Source: Membranipora membranacea (lineage: Eukaryota > Bryozoa > Gymnolaemata > Cheilostomatida > Membraniporidae). From it: a DNA stretch of 64,000 nt. The stretch is taken from NCBI GenBank assembly GCA_914767715.1, contig OU612069.1, positions 8,987,387 through 9,051,386 on the forward strand, in the 5' to 3' direction. Of the stretch, positions 50,401-63,451 are shown in pieces; within the stretch, counting starts at the first letter, position 1; each line of letters starts with the position of its first letter. The notes under the pieces are model-generated. The model had not been told where the DNA came from. It saw only the letters and a list, made by a program, of their open reading frames with translations, and searched no databases. The position numbers and the translations under genes are program-made.

Positions 50401-51526
50401 TATAGATATATTTCCTGTATATTGCCCCCTCCAGTAGAGTTTGGAGAAAATCAATATGCAGGCAAATTGGAACAAAGTCCCAACTGCCATGGATATTAGA
50501 ACACTTTTAGGTGTCACTCTTTCTATGAAATGTCTGATGATTTCTTTTGCAGATCAGGACTGAGATCGTATACGACAGAACTCTGCTCTTATACAGACCT
50601 GTCTGTGCTGATCTCTTAGCCAGGAAGTCCGATAAACCAGACCAATCTGCCCAGGGCGAAATTGCTACAAAATATGAAGTAAGATTTATTGCAGTTATGT
50701 CATAGTAGATTTTTACATTAACTTCATGATGAAGTATATTAATATATTTTCTATTATCATTGTCTTATATAAACAGGAAGTTAAAAATATCGAAATCCTT
50801 AATTCATATGGTCGGCTGTTTTCGCTAAGCTGCTTAGCTTTATTCGACATGTATTTTCATCATTTTGGCTGTAGTCTACATTGATACTGATTTGAGTTTC
50901 TACCTAGCCTGGGATTCAGGTCAACGTTGGAAATGTACAATCAACGCCCCCAACATTTGGTCTTAATCCCAGCCCAGTTTCTAACCTATCAAGCAGTTTA
51001 TTAACCCTGAATAACCCTGTGTTGTTTTGCACAGTTGCTTAGGGCTAAGCAATTAGACCTATAGCTTTGTCACCCATTAATTTTGAGGCAGTATGTGACA
51101 AGTTAGTGCTATTCTTTATAAAATTAACTGATTGTCTTCAATGTTGATTTTAATTATCTTAACGCTGAGAGTGTCAATTCACTGCACCAGTTTATATCAC
51201 TGAATTCTTTGTTGATCGTTACAAGTTTGCTGCCAACCAGGTTAAAATCTAGAATGCCATTGTAAGCAGTTGAAGACAGAAGATTGTTAACTCTAATACT
51301 ATCATTATTAGATAATCTCCTACAGGTCAGCAGTGTTGATGTAATAATTCTATTTGTAGACTGGAGCACGTATACTGTTATTCTGGTCGGTGTCATATCC
51401 CACAAGTCCAGTGTGTTGAGCTGGTTACCCCATAAGATATCATACAACTCAGAGCTCACTGTTATCTGGTACGTCGGTAGACTGAGGTACTTGTATGTAA
51501 GTCGACTTGCCTCAACAGTAGTCTAA
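47457..51526 (+). CDS. Candidate 122-residue protein, unknown function (copy 2)
   Basis: Exons 47457-47498, 50553-50678 and 51326-51526 repeat the copy-1 model (18469-21629) with the same lengths, phases and stop. Block A differs by several synonymous changes (for example GTG-TGC to GTC-TGT) and a few replacements. The possible inner donor of block B has changed from CAG/GTACG to CTG/GTACG, which argues for the read-through ending. Introns contain the three expanded minisatellites at 48.05-49.68 kb. Confidence 0.4.
48051..48536. repeat. 13-bp minisatellite, about 37 copies
   Basis: Unit AGCTACTCCGGGC with CCAGG and GCCGG variants. The paralogous site at 19075-19115 has only about three units. 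Confidence 0.95.
48688..49301. repeat. 36-bp minisatellite, about 17 copies
   Basis: Unit begins CCTCTTACTCCTCCAGCGAG and ends CATGCAGTGACCGA. The paralogous site near 19281-19317 has one unit. As 36 is a multiple of 3 it produces long but meaningless ORFs (48716-48982, 49004-49318). Confidence 0.95.
49370..49682. repeat. 29-bp minisatellite, about 11 copies
   Basis: Unit starts TTGCATGATGGGAATGCTGG and ends TCAGCAGTG. The paralogous site at 19387-19437 has about two units. Confidence 0.95.
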
Positions 51527-51834
51527 CTAGCATAACCTTGCGTCTCTGAAATGATGGCTTGTTGGTATCATACTCTTACCAGAGAGGTGTAAAATATGTA
51601 GGTGGGAAACTTTGGCATTTTGCACATGACTTGTTGTCTTAGATGGATGGTGGCCCCTTCAAAGCACCAATCAGCGAGTGCCATCTTATTCTATTTCTAT
51701 ATAAATAATGTTTATATATTGTAAATGTTTATACATTGTATATTATGTTGTATCATATGTACTATATTATATTATGTATATATATTGTATTGTAAACTTT
51801 ATTGTATTATAAATTAAATATTATATATTAACAG

Positions 51835-53216
51835 AGAGGAGGATATAATCAGCCCTAGTAAGAGAGTAGCTCTGGCTCTCAAACGTAAATCTCCTGCAGC
51901 CACTACATCACCTGATAAAGGTAAACTATGTCTATTAATCATAGAAACAAGGCCAGCTAAACATCGGCCAGCTCAACATCGGCCAGCTAAACATCGGCCA
52001 GCTAAACATCGGCCAGCTCAACATCGGCCAGCTAAACATCGGCCAGCTAAACATCAGCCAGCTAAACATCGGCCAGCTAAACATCGGCCAGCTAAACATC
52101 GGCCAGCTAAACATCGGCCAGCTTAACATCGGCCAGCTAAACATCGGCCAGCTAAACATCGGCCATCTAAACATCGGCCAGCTAAACATCGGCCATCTAA
52201 ACATCGGCCAGCTAAACATGGTCATGTGCAGATTATTAAAATATAATATATTATATATATATTGTGGTTACAGTATATATATTTTATATTATATATTGTG
52301 ATTTGATTTCTCGCTTGTTTTGTATGAAGGCAGTAGACCGCGACGCTCCCAGCATCGCAAATTGACTTTTGCTCTGCCTCCTTAAAAAAATGAACCTTCT
52401 TTCCGGCCGTTAGAAGACAAAGCTTTCACTGACAAGGCTATCGTTGTATTCTGTGCAATAACTCATTCCCGCGGTTGTTAGCCTTGAATTAAGACTTACA
52501 CTGGTTTTTAAACTTGATGTAAACCAATAGTTGTGTATCTTGTGTACAGGTGGGGCGGGTGACGGTACAGACCTAATGATGGATACTTCTGACGGTGAAG
52601 CTGAGACTGAGGTGGTGACTAAGAGAATGAGGCCTGCTAAGTCATCATACGCTACGGGAGGTAAATCTTCTACTCCTGCTGCTGCGGCGGCAGCATCTGT
52701 TACTAACGGCAGTTCCGCTAAAACTGAAGATAGCAGCCCCTCCGAAGAGGTAAGATCTCAGTCTAAACATATACAGTTAAATTGGATGTCATTCACTTAT
52801 CAGCTGTTAGTTAACGCATCAGCCGTTGGAGGGGGAGAGTCATTCATTTACACGCTGCCGAAAATCACTATCACTGATCTAGTTTTGCTAGGTCAGATTA
52901 AGTGCAAGTTGTTGTTGGAATGCTGCTACCATCAACCCGGGCAACATTTGAACACTTATACTATCGCTGATCGCTTCTGATATGCATGAGGCTTACCTGA
53001 GGACTCGTTCCCTTATCTTATGGCTTGTTAGAACTGTTTTTATAGTGAACAGATTTGGGACATATTTGTTTAAATGAAAGACTATAAGAGTAAGCAATCT
53101 GAGCAAATTGATTGCAATGATTTGGATGATTTACTAACCGGCAAAAGACATGCAAAATATTTCTTTGCATGAAGGTAAAGAAGCTGCCGACCAGAGCATC
53201 TGCCAGAAAGAAGTAA
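51835..53216 (+). pseudogene. Duplicated 3' exons of PDS5
   Basis: Exons 51835-51920, 52550-52749 and 53175-53216 match the last three PDS5 exons (9087-9172, 9717-9916, 10315-10356) in length, phase and splice sites. All are open, with a few replacements such as Ala to Ser in SSPxEE and Ala to Val at the start of the last exon. No upstream PDS5 exons exist: the copy begins at a junction near 51630, where block-B flank changes to intron sequence equal to about 8902. It is a 3' fragment, not a full gene, unless fused to upstream exons. Confidence 0.88.
51951..52219. repeat. 15-bp minisatellite, about 18 copies
   Basis: Same unit and position (after the exon donor) as 9204-9366, but longer and with extra variants (ATCAGCC, GCTTAAC). 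Confidence 0.92.
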
Positions 53217-53266
53217 AGACATCGCGGCGATGACCTCATGTACATACTTCAGACAACTATCTCCAG

Positions 53267-53766
53267 NNNNNNNNNNNNNNNNNNNNNNNNNNNNNNNNNN
53301 NNNNNNNNNNNNNNNNNNNNNNNNNNNNNNNNNNNNNNNNNNNNNNNNNNNNNNNNNNNNNNNNNNNNNNNNNNNNNNNNNNNNNNNNNNNNNNNNNNNN
53401 NNNNNNNNNNNNNNNNNNNNNNNNNNNNNNNNNNNNNNNNNNNNNNNNNNNNNNNNNNNNNNNNNNNNNNNNNNNNNNNNNNNNNNNNNNNNNNNNNNNN
53501 NNNNNNNNNNNNNNNNNNNNNNNNNNNNNNNNNNNNNNNNNNNNNNNNNNNNNNNNNNNNNNNNNNNNNNNNNNNNNNNNNNNNNNNNNNNNNNNNNNNN
53601 NNNNNNNNNNNNNNNNNNNNNNNNNNNNNNNNNNNNNNNNNNNNNNNNNNNNNNNNNNNNNNNNNNNNNNNNNNNNNNNNNNNNNNNNNNNNNNNNNNNN
53701 NNNNNNNNNNNNNNNNNNNNNNNNNNNNNNNNNNNNNNNNNNNNNNNNNNNNNNNNNNNNNNNNNN
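53267..53766. other. Assembly gap, exactly 500 N
   Basis: Left flank equals 10388-10405 and right flank equals about 17207 in copy 1. About 6.8 kb should fit if the copy is complete, so the round 500-N length is a placeholder. Confidence 0.97.
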
Positions 53767-53794
53767 GAAAAGCTTTTTATCTGTTTGTATTTAC

Positions 53795-53855
53795 CTGCTG
53801 CAGGAGCTGGGGCTACTTGAATAGAGCCTGCATTTATACTTGATCCGCAACCCAT
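53795..53855 (-). CDS. Exon 1 of a second TIR-TPR gene (rest hidden in the gap)
   Basis: Same 61-nt exon as 17228-17288 with start MGCGSSINAGS and a GTAAAT donor. One visible change makes the last residues APAA rather than APAP. The intron starts correctly and runs into the Ns, so the remaining gene cannot be judged. Confidence 0.7.
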
Positions 53856-55130
53856 TTTGGAAGATTGTACAGTGCATCAAATGGTTCAGAGACAACGTGA
53901 TATTTTTGTCACTGAGCTCGTTGACTGCTCTTTTGTTTACCCGTTGCTAAGCACTAATACAACAAGCCAATCGATTCGCTGATTACCATATTTGCTCTTT
54001 GTTCAAAGCTACAGTAAGCATACTATAGCGTATCGTAGATCATAGCCTTAATAATAATTCCAGAATACAGCATGCAGCGTGGGTATAGTATGCTCGAGCG
54101 TCAATTCTTTTGTCACTGAGTAATTGGGTTTCATGAGTCAAAATATTTATGTCAACAGCTACAGAGGTTATTGTCAATGAGAAGTATAGCAAAATATTTA
54201 GATGCAACAGATTTGAGCAAGAGTTCTGCAAGCTTTGGTGAACGCAGTCAGGAGCATTATTATCTATATCGCATCTGGTAGATTTTGTTGCAGAGCTAGG
54301 TATGCATATCTTTCCCTGCTATATTGTTTTAAAAAACATTTATGAATATAAACCCATGAGCCTTTTTGTTGAGTTGCGTAGCTGGGCTGTAATCTACTCA
54401 TCTAATCTAGAGAATGATAATGAGTGGATCGGCCTGCAGTGTCAAATAAATGTACAGGGTGAGTGCATAAAACAGGTGCCCTTTGATCTGAATATTGAAC
54501 TTTCCTATCAGGTGCCCTTTTACTACATGTACATATTCTGAGAGGTGGATATACTTATTCTTGTAATCAGCGATTCTTCCCTCAGTCGCTAAAAAAACTA
54601 CGCAGACCGCTGAGATGTCTCTGAATAAACGATCAGTTTTTGTTTTACTGACAATTCAATCTACTCACAGATCAGTAAAGTCAACCAGACAATAGTTTTA
54701 CTGGTTTGAAAGAGCGAAGCGTTTGTGCTCAAATTGTTTGTTCGTTAAGGTAGCTCACCTCACAGAGAACAAGGCTCTCACTGGGCGGTATATATAGTTG
54801 ACTATTTGTCATAGCAGATTTGCAGTTAAATTACTACTGATATTCGGGTGATGGAAGAAGAGGTTATTTTAAAATAAAAATGGCCAACGTGATTCAATGT
54901 TGACAATGAACTAAACACCGGGTGTCGAGGCCATCTTCATTTTATGTCCATATTAGAGAATGGGTAGTGTCTTGTCATTGGAGTTAAACATGAAAGTTGC
55001 AACTTTGCACTACACACCTAATTCGATCTATATGCATCAACATGTAATAGCTTCTTTGTCTTGAGGTGACGCCAAGACCGTCTTGAGCCATGAGGCACAT
55101 GTTACGGGACAACTCTCTTTATCATTAAAT
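53856..55130. repeat. Shortened copy of the leader region
   Basis: Patches of 17290-17640, 18220-18300, 19618-19740 and 19830-20050 follow in order with deletions between them. The MELPETDW start exon is absent. No gene is assigned. Confidence 0.65.
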
Positions 55131-55918
55131 CTCGTGAGATTGTATTGTATATATTCTCAGAGAATATAAAATAAATAAGGTTTACTGAAACTAAAAGTAT
55201 TGTTTGGTAAGATGCAATATCCTAGCAACACTTATTTATTGAGAATGCTGCATGCTTGGACAGGTCAAATGTATTGAGAAACTTTACTATCAAAAATATC
55301 TTTGAACCATTACATCGAGTTTGATTCCAGTGTTCCGACAATAGGAGTTGCTCCCCTCTCCATTAGAAGGTGGAGAAATTCAGTCTGCAAGCAAACTGGA
55401 TCAAAGTCACAATAGCCAGTGATATTAGGACGTTCATGTGCCACTCTATCCCTGATGATTTCTTTTGTAGATCAGGACAGAGATAGTATACGGCATAACT
55501 CTGCTCTTATACAGACCTGTGTGCGCTGATCTCTTAACCAGGAAGTCGGATAAACCAGACCAAACTGCTGACGGGCGAACTAGCTACAAAATATGAAGTG
55601 AGATTTATTGTAGTTATGTCATAGTAGAGTTTTATATTTACTTCATGATGATGTATATATATAATATATATTATATTATCATTGTATTATATATACATGA
55701 AGTCAAAAATATCTCAACTCATATGGTTGGCTATTTTGTTCTAAGCTGCTGAGTTTTATCCGACATGTGTTTTCATCACGCTGGGTCTAACCTGCATTGA
55801 TACTGATTTGAGTTTTTACCTAGCCTGGGTTTCAGGTCAACGTTTGAAGTCTACAATCAACGCCCCCAACATTTGGTCTTAATCCCAGGCCAGTTTCTAC
55901 CCTATCAAGCAGATTATT

Positions 55919-55949
55919 CAGAGACTATAGATATAGTCTATAGTCTCTG
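55919..55949. mobile_element. 31-bp palindromic insertion
   Basis: CAGAGACTATAGA and TCTATAGTCTCTG form a 13-bp perfect stem around TATAG. Other units read straight through here (AAGCAGTTTATTAACC), so it is an insertion; a TTATT duplication may flank it. Confidence 0.55.
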
Positions 55950-57271
55950 GTTTATTAACCCTGAATAACCCTCTGTTGTTTTGCGCAGTTGCTTAGCGCT
56001 AAGCAATTAAACCTATAGCCTTGTCACCCATTTATTTTGTGGCCGCGCGTGACAGGTTTGTACAATTCTTTATGAAATTAACTGATTGTTTTCAATGTTG
56101 TTTTTAATTATCTTAACGCTGAGAGTGTCATTTCACTGCACCAGTTTATATCACTGAATCACTCCTTGACTGAATTATTTATTGATCTTTACAAGTTTGC
56201 TGCCAACCAGGTTAAAATCTAGAATGTCATTGTAAGCAGTTGAAGACAGAAGACTGTTAGCTCGCTAATACTATCATTATTAGATAATCTCTGACAGGTC
56301 AGCAGTGTTGATGTAATTATTCTATTTGTAGACTGGAGCACTTATACTGTTATTCTGGTTGATGTCATATCCCACAAGTCCAGTGTGGTGAGCTGGTTAC
56401 CCCATAAGATATCATACAACTCAGAGCTCACTGTTATCAGGTACGTCGGTAGACTGAGGTACTTGTATGTAAGTCGACTTGCCTCTACAGTAGTCTAACT
56501 AGCATAATTTTGCGTCTCTGAAATAATGGCTTGTTGGTATCATACTCTTACCAGAGAGGTGTAAAATATGTAGGTGAGAAACTTTGCAAATTTAATACTA
56601 GCTAACATTTACTCGCCCTCTGCGCTTCTTTTAGACTTCTTGAACTAGCCAAAATTTGGTGCTAGGTAACATAAATTAATCCCTAGCTAAACTTATCTAT
56701 GGTAGCTAATATTTACACTCTAGGCCCTAGGGTATAGTTCAAACTCATATTCTATTAGGGTATAAGAAGTTGGATTTTATGATTCTTTGAGGGCACTGAC
56801 AGGTCAATAGTTGGATGAAGTGGATTTATTGATTAGATTGATTTTGAGAGCTGGGTAGATATAAACAGCAGTCCCTGTCAGTTAAGTAATTTAGCCCCTT
56901 ACCCCTCCTCCGCAACCCTATGTTGATGAGGTCTCTGACACTGAATTGAGTTCCATTTTCATCGCCACAAATATTCCGCTGTCAGATGGTCAAGGGATAA
57001 TATTGTGTTCGTTGCAATTTGCTGATATTTGTTGCTGTTGCATTGTGTGATGCATTGTTTGTTGAAAAGGTCTTGTGAAGAGATTTCCATCTTAACTCTG
57101 AACCCAGAATAAAACTTAATTAGATAACAATGAATGGATCATTAATATCATAACTGAGATTTGTATTTGTTACCCACAATGCGATTCTGTTGTGAGAGAG
57201 ATGGATGGATCAACGTATTAGGCTTCGCTCTCAGCCAAAATTTTACCATCTAATTTAATTTTTCACTCTAG

Positions 57272-58276
57272 ACTGCACCAGTTATGAGAGTGATGGAACC
57301 GTGTCTATGATTCGTCGCCACATCGGTAATGTTACAGACAACAAAACTGAAAAACTCCTCAGATACTTCTGTGAGTCTAATAAAACTCTCCTTGCTCAAT
57401 AATCAACCGGTATCTAGGTTATATTATTACCAGACCATGGAGGTGAAACTTTGAGCGAATTATTGGCTAACCACCCTGCTAAATATCTGTATTACAATAA
57501 TAATCAGAAGTCTTTTGCCTCACATAACCGTTGACAATCAAGCCGAAACATTGGTGATACTTGTTCCTTTGATTTGCCCATTGTATAATTTCTAGCAGGT
57601 TAACACGGCTGATATAATTATTCTTTTTGTAGATATATTCGTAAACGGACCGCTGTATACTCTTATCTGGATTGGTATAATATTCCACACCCCTAAGTGT
57701 GGTGAGCTAGTTTCCCTATTAGAAGTCATACAAGTCAGAGCTCACTGTTATCAGGTACGTCTGTAGACTGAGGTTCCGATATGAATGTATTACTGGACTC
57801 AGTGAGTCTGTCTAACCAGTTTAGAATATCCACCTCTGAATTAATGGCTTGTTTGCATCAATACCATTAGCTTACGCTGAAAGAGCAAAGTCTTCACAGG
57901 AGGTAAAGTTGAACAAAACCAGAAGCTAAAGTTTAGTGTAAGCCCCTGATATCATGTTTTCGCTTAGCTAATATGTGGTACTGTTGCATTGAGGGATACA
58001 TTGTTGCTAACCTGACTTAGCATCTCTAGTTTGAACCAAGAATTGGTTTTTTTACCCTAAATGCACTGCTGCAATATAATTTCATATCATATGATAGCAA
58101 TGCATCATTGTAGGCTCCGAGCGAAGCCAAGTCTTATTCAATACTTTTCCATCAGAGTTTCCGTTTCTTTTAGCTGTACAAGTATTACACCAATCACAAC
58201 AAATGAACATTGAGTCTAGCGCATAGAACTTTTTACTCTATAAGACTCTACATTAGACAGATCTCATTATAAGCAG
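57272..58276 (+). pseudogene. C-D-F exon set, unit 7
   Basis: Same as the unit 1 set, including the TGA early in F; C and D are open and in phase. Confidence 0.35.
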
Positions 58277-59525
58277 GTATGTTTGTATAACTGTATACAG
58301 GGGCACCTGTCAACAGGGTGACTGGACTGTCCATACCTGGCAGTCTATGATCCTGTACCTGTCACTAGAATAATGAAGCCTCTTTAACCTGATCTTGCTT
58401 TGCCGATGGCTGCATTAGATCAAGTTTGTTCAAGCCTGCCTGTCTTTTAAGTTGTCTCTCCTTTTACAGCCACCTAGACAATTCTAAATGCCGGCAAATT
58501 TAATCTTTATCTGTAGAAGCACGCAATCTATCTTGTATAGAAGACATAATGGTTACACTTCGCACCATGTAGAGATGCAAAATTTTTTTGGGTCCCTCAT
58601 TTTGACCCATTTACTTAGACTGCATTTTTGAGCCAATGGAATGTTTCCCGTTGTGTATTGCAGCACTCGAAAAATCAAGAGGCTCTAAATGATCACTACG
58701 GGTTCAGCCCCTACCATTATCCGAACTCAGAGTAGAAAACAAAAGGTAACGTGTCACACAATTAGAGATATATTATTTTATTAAGGAGCTCTTGGGTTCA
58801 GTCGTATTATATGAAGAAACTGGTCTCAGAGATTTCAGTCTGTTGAAACTTATCTCAATGGCCTGAGAAAAGGTATAGAAAAAGGATATTTGTCGGCAAA
58901 ATTTAAGACAAAACTTTTTTCATTGTTTTATAACATATTTCCATGAGTCAAATAATCTCTGAGCATGCGTAATTATCTATATTTATCGTTGTTTTGGCTA
59001 AACCCAGTAGTACACCGCCCCTCGCTTCAAACAAAATCGGCTGTCTCCCCCTAGTATACATACCCAGATGTCAGGGTGACTTAGGATTCAGACTGGCTGT
59101 GATATCAATGTATTGGAAAAAGATTGTAACTGTTTATTCTGGCATTGATTTGAAATTAAAATCTATTACACTGCTATCATTAGACATCTCCTCAAGATCA
59201 AAGGCTGTCTCTGGGAACACCCATATCCGCTCACTACCCCTGGCCCCCTCAAAAGTGAATTATCTGATATTGACATGACTTGATTGACTTCCAATCCTAT
59301 CTCCTCACATAGAGCACTGCCGGTAGTGCCATAGTAACCCAACATCTTTGAGGACGAAGTCAAAACGTCGGTGAAATGAGCCTAATGAGTATCTAATTAT
59401 TTAATTTTAGATACTGTCTGGCGTGTTTGCATAGCTAATTTACTCATTCTCATCGTTATAAGTAGAAAATATGAGGTAAGGGGATTCCAACCATGCTGGG
59501 GTCCAGGTGGGGGGGGGGGGGGGGG

Positions 59526-62500
59526 CGCCTAGCTTCTAACAACAACAGTGCAGTTAATGAATCATGGGCTCAAGCCTGCAAATCGTGAGATTGTATTGTA
59601 TATATTCTCACAGAATATAAAATAAATAGTAATACCAAGGTTTACTGAAACTAAAAGTATTGTTTGGTAAGATGCAATATCCTAGCAACACTTATTTATT
59701 GAGAATGCTGCATGCTTGGACAGGTCAAATGTATTGACAAACTTTACTATCAAAAATATCTTTGAACCATTACATCAACTTTGATTCCAGTGTTCCGACA
59801 ATAGGAGTTGCTCCCCTCTCCAGTAGAAGGTGGAGAAATTCAGTCTGCAAGCAAACTGGATCAAAGTCACAATAGCCGTGAGATTAGGACGCTTATGTGT
59901 CACTCTATCCCTGATGATTTCTTTTGTAGATCAGGACAGAGATAGTATACGACATAACTCTGCTATTATACAGACCTGTGTGCGCTGATCTCTTAACCAG
60001 GAAGTCGGATAAACCAGACCAAGCTGCTGACAGGCGAACTAGCTACAAAATATGAAGTAAGATTTATTGTAGTTATGTCATAGTAGAGTTTTACATTTAC
60101 TTCATGATGATGTATACATATAATATATATTCTATTATCATTGTATTATATATACTTGAAGTCAAAAATATCTCAACTCATATGGTCGGCTATTTTGTTC
60201 TAAGCTGCTGAGTTTTATTCGACATGTGTTTTCATCACCTTGGCTCTAATCTGCATTGATACTGATTTGAGTTTCTACCTAGCCTGGGTTTCATGTCAAC
60301 GATTGAAGTCTACAATAAACGCCCCCAACATTTGGTCTTAATCCCAGGCCAGTTTCTACCCTATCAAGCAGTTTATTAACCCTGAATAACCCTGTGTTGT
60401 TTTGCACAGTTGCTTAGCGCTAAGCAATTAAACCTATAGCTTTGTCACCGATTAATTTTGTGGCCGGCATGACCAAGTTTGTACAATTCCTTATAAAATT
60501 AACCGATTGCTTTCGATGTTGTTTTTAATTATCTTAACGCTGAGAGTGTCATTTCACTGCACCAGTTTATATCACTGAATCAATTGCTTGCAACCAGGTT
60601 AAAATCTAGAATGTCATTGTAAGCAGTTGAAGACAGAAGACTGTTAACTCGCTAATACTATCATTATTAGATAATCTCCTACAGGTCAGCAGTGTTGATG
60701 TAATTATTCTATTTTTGTAGACTGGAGCACGTATACTGTTATTCTGGCTGATGTCATATCCCACAAGTCCACTGTGGTGAGCTGGTTACCCCATAAGATA
60801 TCATACAACTCAGAGCTCACTGTTATCAGGTACGTCGTTAGACTGACGTACTTGTATGTAAGTCGACTTGCCTTGACAGTAGTCTAACTAGCATAATTTT
60901 GCGTCTCTGAAATGATGGCTTGTTGGTATCATACTCTTACTAGAGAGGTGTAAAATATGTAGGTGGGAAACTTTGGCATTTTGCACATGTTTGTTTGTTG
61001 AAAATGTCTTGTGAAGTGATTTCCATCTTAATTCTGAACCCAGAATAAAACTTAATTAGATAACAATGATTGGATCATTAATATCATAACTGAGATTTGT
61101 ATTTGTTACCCACAATGCAATTCTGTTGTGAGAGAGATGGATGGATCAACGTATTAGGCTTCGCGCTCAGCCAAAATTTTACCATCTTATTTAATTTTTC
61201 ACTCTAGACTGCACCAGTTATGAGAGTGATGGAACTGTCTCTATGATTCGTCGCCACATCGGTAATGTTACAGACAACAAAACTGAAGAACTCCTCAGAT
61301 ACTTCCGTGAGTCTAACCTAACTCTCCTTGTTCAATAATCAACCGGTATCTAGGTTATATTATTACCAGACCATGGAGGTGAAACTTTGAGCGAATTATT
61401 GGCTAACCACCCTGCTAAATATCTGTATTACAATAATAATCAGAAGTCTTTTGCCTCACATAACCGTTGACAATCAAGCCGAAACATTGATGAAACTTGT
61501 TCCTTTAATTTGCCCATTGTATAATTTCTAGCAGGTTAAGACGGCTGATATAATTATTCTTTTTGTAGATATATGTGTAAACGGACCGCTGTATACTCTT
61601 ATCTGGATTGGTATAATATTCCACACCCCTAAGTGTGGTGAGCTAGTTTCCCTATTAGAAGTCATACAAGTCAGAGCTCACTGTTATCAGGTACGTCTGT
61701 AGACTGAGGTTCCGATATGAATGTATTACTGGACTCAGTGAGTCTGTCTAACCAGTTTAGAATATCCACCTCTGAATTAATGGCTTGTTTGCATCAATAC
61801 CATTAGCTTACGCTGAAAGAGCAAAGTCTTCACAGGAGGTAAAGTTGAACAAAACCAGAAGCTAAAGTTTAGTGTAAGCCCCTGATATCATGTTTTCGCT
61901 TAGCTAATATGTGGTACTGTTGCATTGTGGGGTACATTGTTGCTAACCTGATTGAGCATCTCTAGTTTGAACCAAGAATTCGTTTTTTTACCCACAATGC
62001 ACTGCTGCAATATAATTTCATATAATATAATAGCAATGCATCATTGTAGGCTCCGAGCGCAGCCAAGTCTTATTCAATATATCCCATCAGAGTTTCCATT
62101 TCTTTTAGCTGTACAAGTATTACACCAATCACAACAAATTGACATGGAGTCCAGTGCAAAGAACTTTTACTCTATAAGACTGTACATTAGACAGATCTCA
62201 TTATAAGCAGGTATGTTTGTATAACTGTATACAGGGGCACCTGTCAACAGGGTGACTGGACTGTCTACACCTGTCAGTCTATGATCCTGTACCTGTCACT
62301 AGAATAATGAAGCCTCTTTAACCTGATCTTACTTTGCCGATGGCTGCATTAGATCAAGTTTGTTCAAGCTTGCCTATCTTTTGAGTTGTCTCCCCTTTTA
62401 CAGCCACCTAGACAATTTTAAATGCCGGCAAATTTAATCTTTATCTGCAGAAGCACTCAATCTATCTTTTATAGAAGACATAATGGTGACACCAACCACC

Positions 62501-63451
62501 ATGTAGAGATGCAAAATTTTTTTGGGTCCCTCATTTTGACCCATTTACTTAGACTGCATTTTTGAGCCAATGGAATGTTTCCCGTTGTTTATTGCAGCAC
62601 TCAAAGAATCAAGAAGCTTTAAATGATCACTACGGGTTCAGCCCCTACCATTATCCGAAATCAGAGTAGAAAACAAAAGGTAACGTGTAACACAATTAGA
62701 GATATCTTTTTTTATTATGGAGCTCTTGGGTTCAGTCCTATTATATGAACAAACTGGTCTCAGAGATTTCAGTCTGTTAAAACTTATCTCAATGGCCTGG
62801 GGAAACGTATAGAAAAAGGATATTTGTTGGCAAAATTGTAGACAAGACTTTTTTCATTGTTTTATAACATATTTCAATAAGTCAAATAATCTCTGAGCAT
62901 GCGTAATTATCTATTTTTATCGTTATTTTGGCCAAACCACAGAGAACCACTTCCCCTCGCTTCAAACAAAATCGGCTGTCTCCCCTAGTATACATACCCA
63001 GATGTCAGCATGACTTAGGATTCAAACTGGCCGTGATATCAATGTATTGGAAAAAGATTGAAACTATTTATTCTGGCTTTGATTTGAAATTAAATTCTAT
63101 TACACTGCTATCATTAGATATCTCCTCAAGATGAAAGGCTGTCTCTGGGAATACTCATATCCGCTCACTACCCCTGGCCCCCTCAAAAGTGGATTATCTG
63201 ATATTGACATGACTTGATTGACTTCCAATCTTATCTCATCACATAGAGCACTGCCGGTAGTGCCTTAGTAACCCAACATCTTTGAGGATGAAGTCAAAAC
63301 GTCTGTGAAATGAGCCAAATGATTTTCTAATTATTTAATTTTAGATCCTGTCTGGCGTGTTTGCATAGCTAATGTACTCATTCTCTGTGTTGTAAGTGAA
63401 AAATATGACGTAAGGGGATACCAACCAGGCCAGGTCCAGGGGGGGGGGGGG
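59526..63451 (+). repeat. Array unit 8 (A-B-C-D-F-G-H)
   Basis: A from 59930 (class 2), B 60721-60829, C 61208-61306 open, D 61569-61690 open, F 62109-62210 (one base shorter), G from about 62600, H about 62955-63310, then the poly-G tract. Closest to unit 2 in the A-D part, but it still has F and G. Confidence 0.8.
61208..62210 (+). pseudogene. C-D-F exon set, unit 8
   Basis: C and D join in frame (…LLRYF then a restored codon then ICVNGPLYTLIW or variant). F stays open for LYKYYTNHNKLT and beyond, and a 1-base deletion shifts it to an earlier TAA. Still without an assigned start exon. Confidence 0.38.

Larger units (their letters stand above)
55131..59525 (+). repeat. Array unit 7 (A-B-C-D-F-G-H)
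   Basis: A from 55471 (class 2), B 56332-56440 (extended form 56298-56498 keeps the full frame and stop), C 57272-57370, D 57633-57754, F 58174-58276, G from about 58673, H about 59015-59370. From about 55.8 kb it is nearly identical to unit 1, offset 34,869 bp. Confidence 0.8.

Noticed and set aside
53230-53855. Open frames of 196-257 residues across 53.2-53.9 kb
   Set aside because: They consist mostly of N; only the 61-nt exon at 53795-53855 is real.
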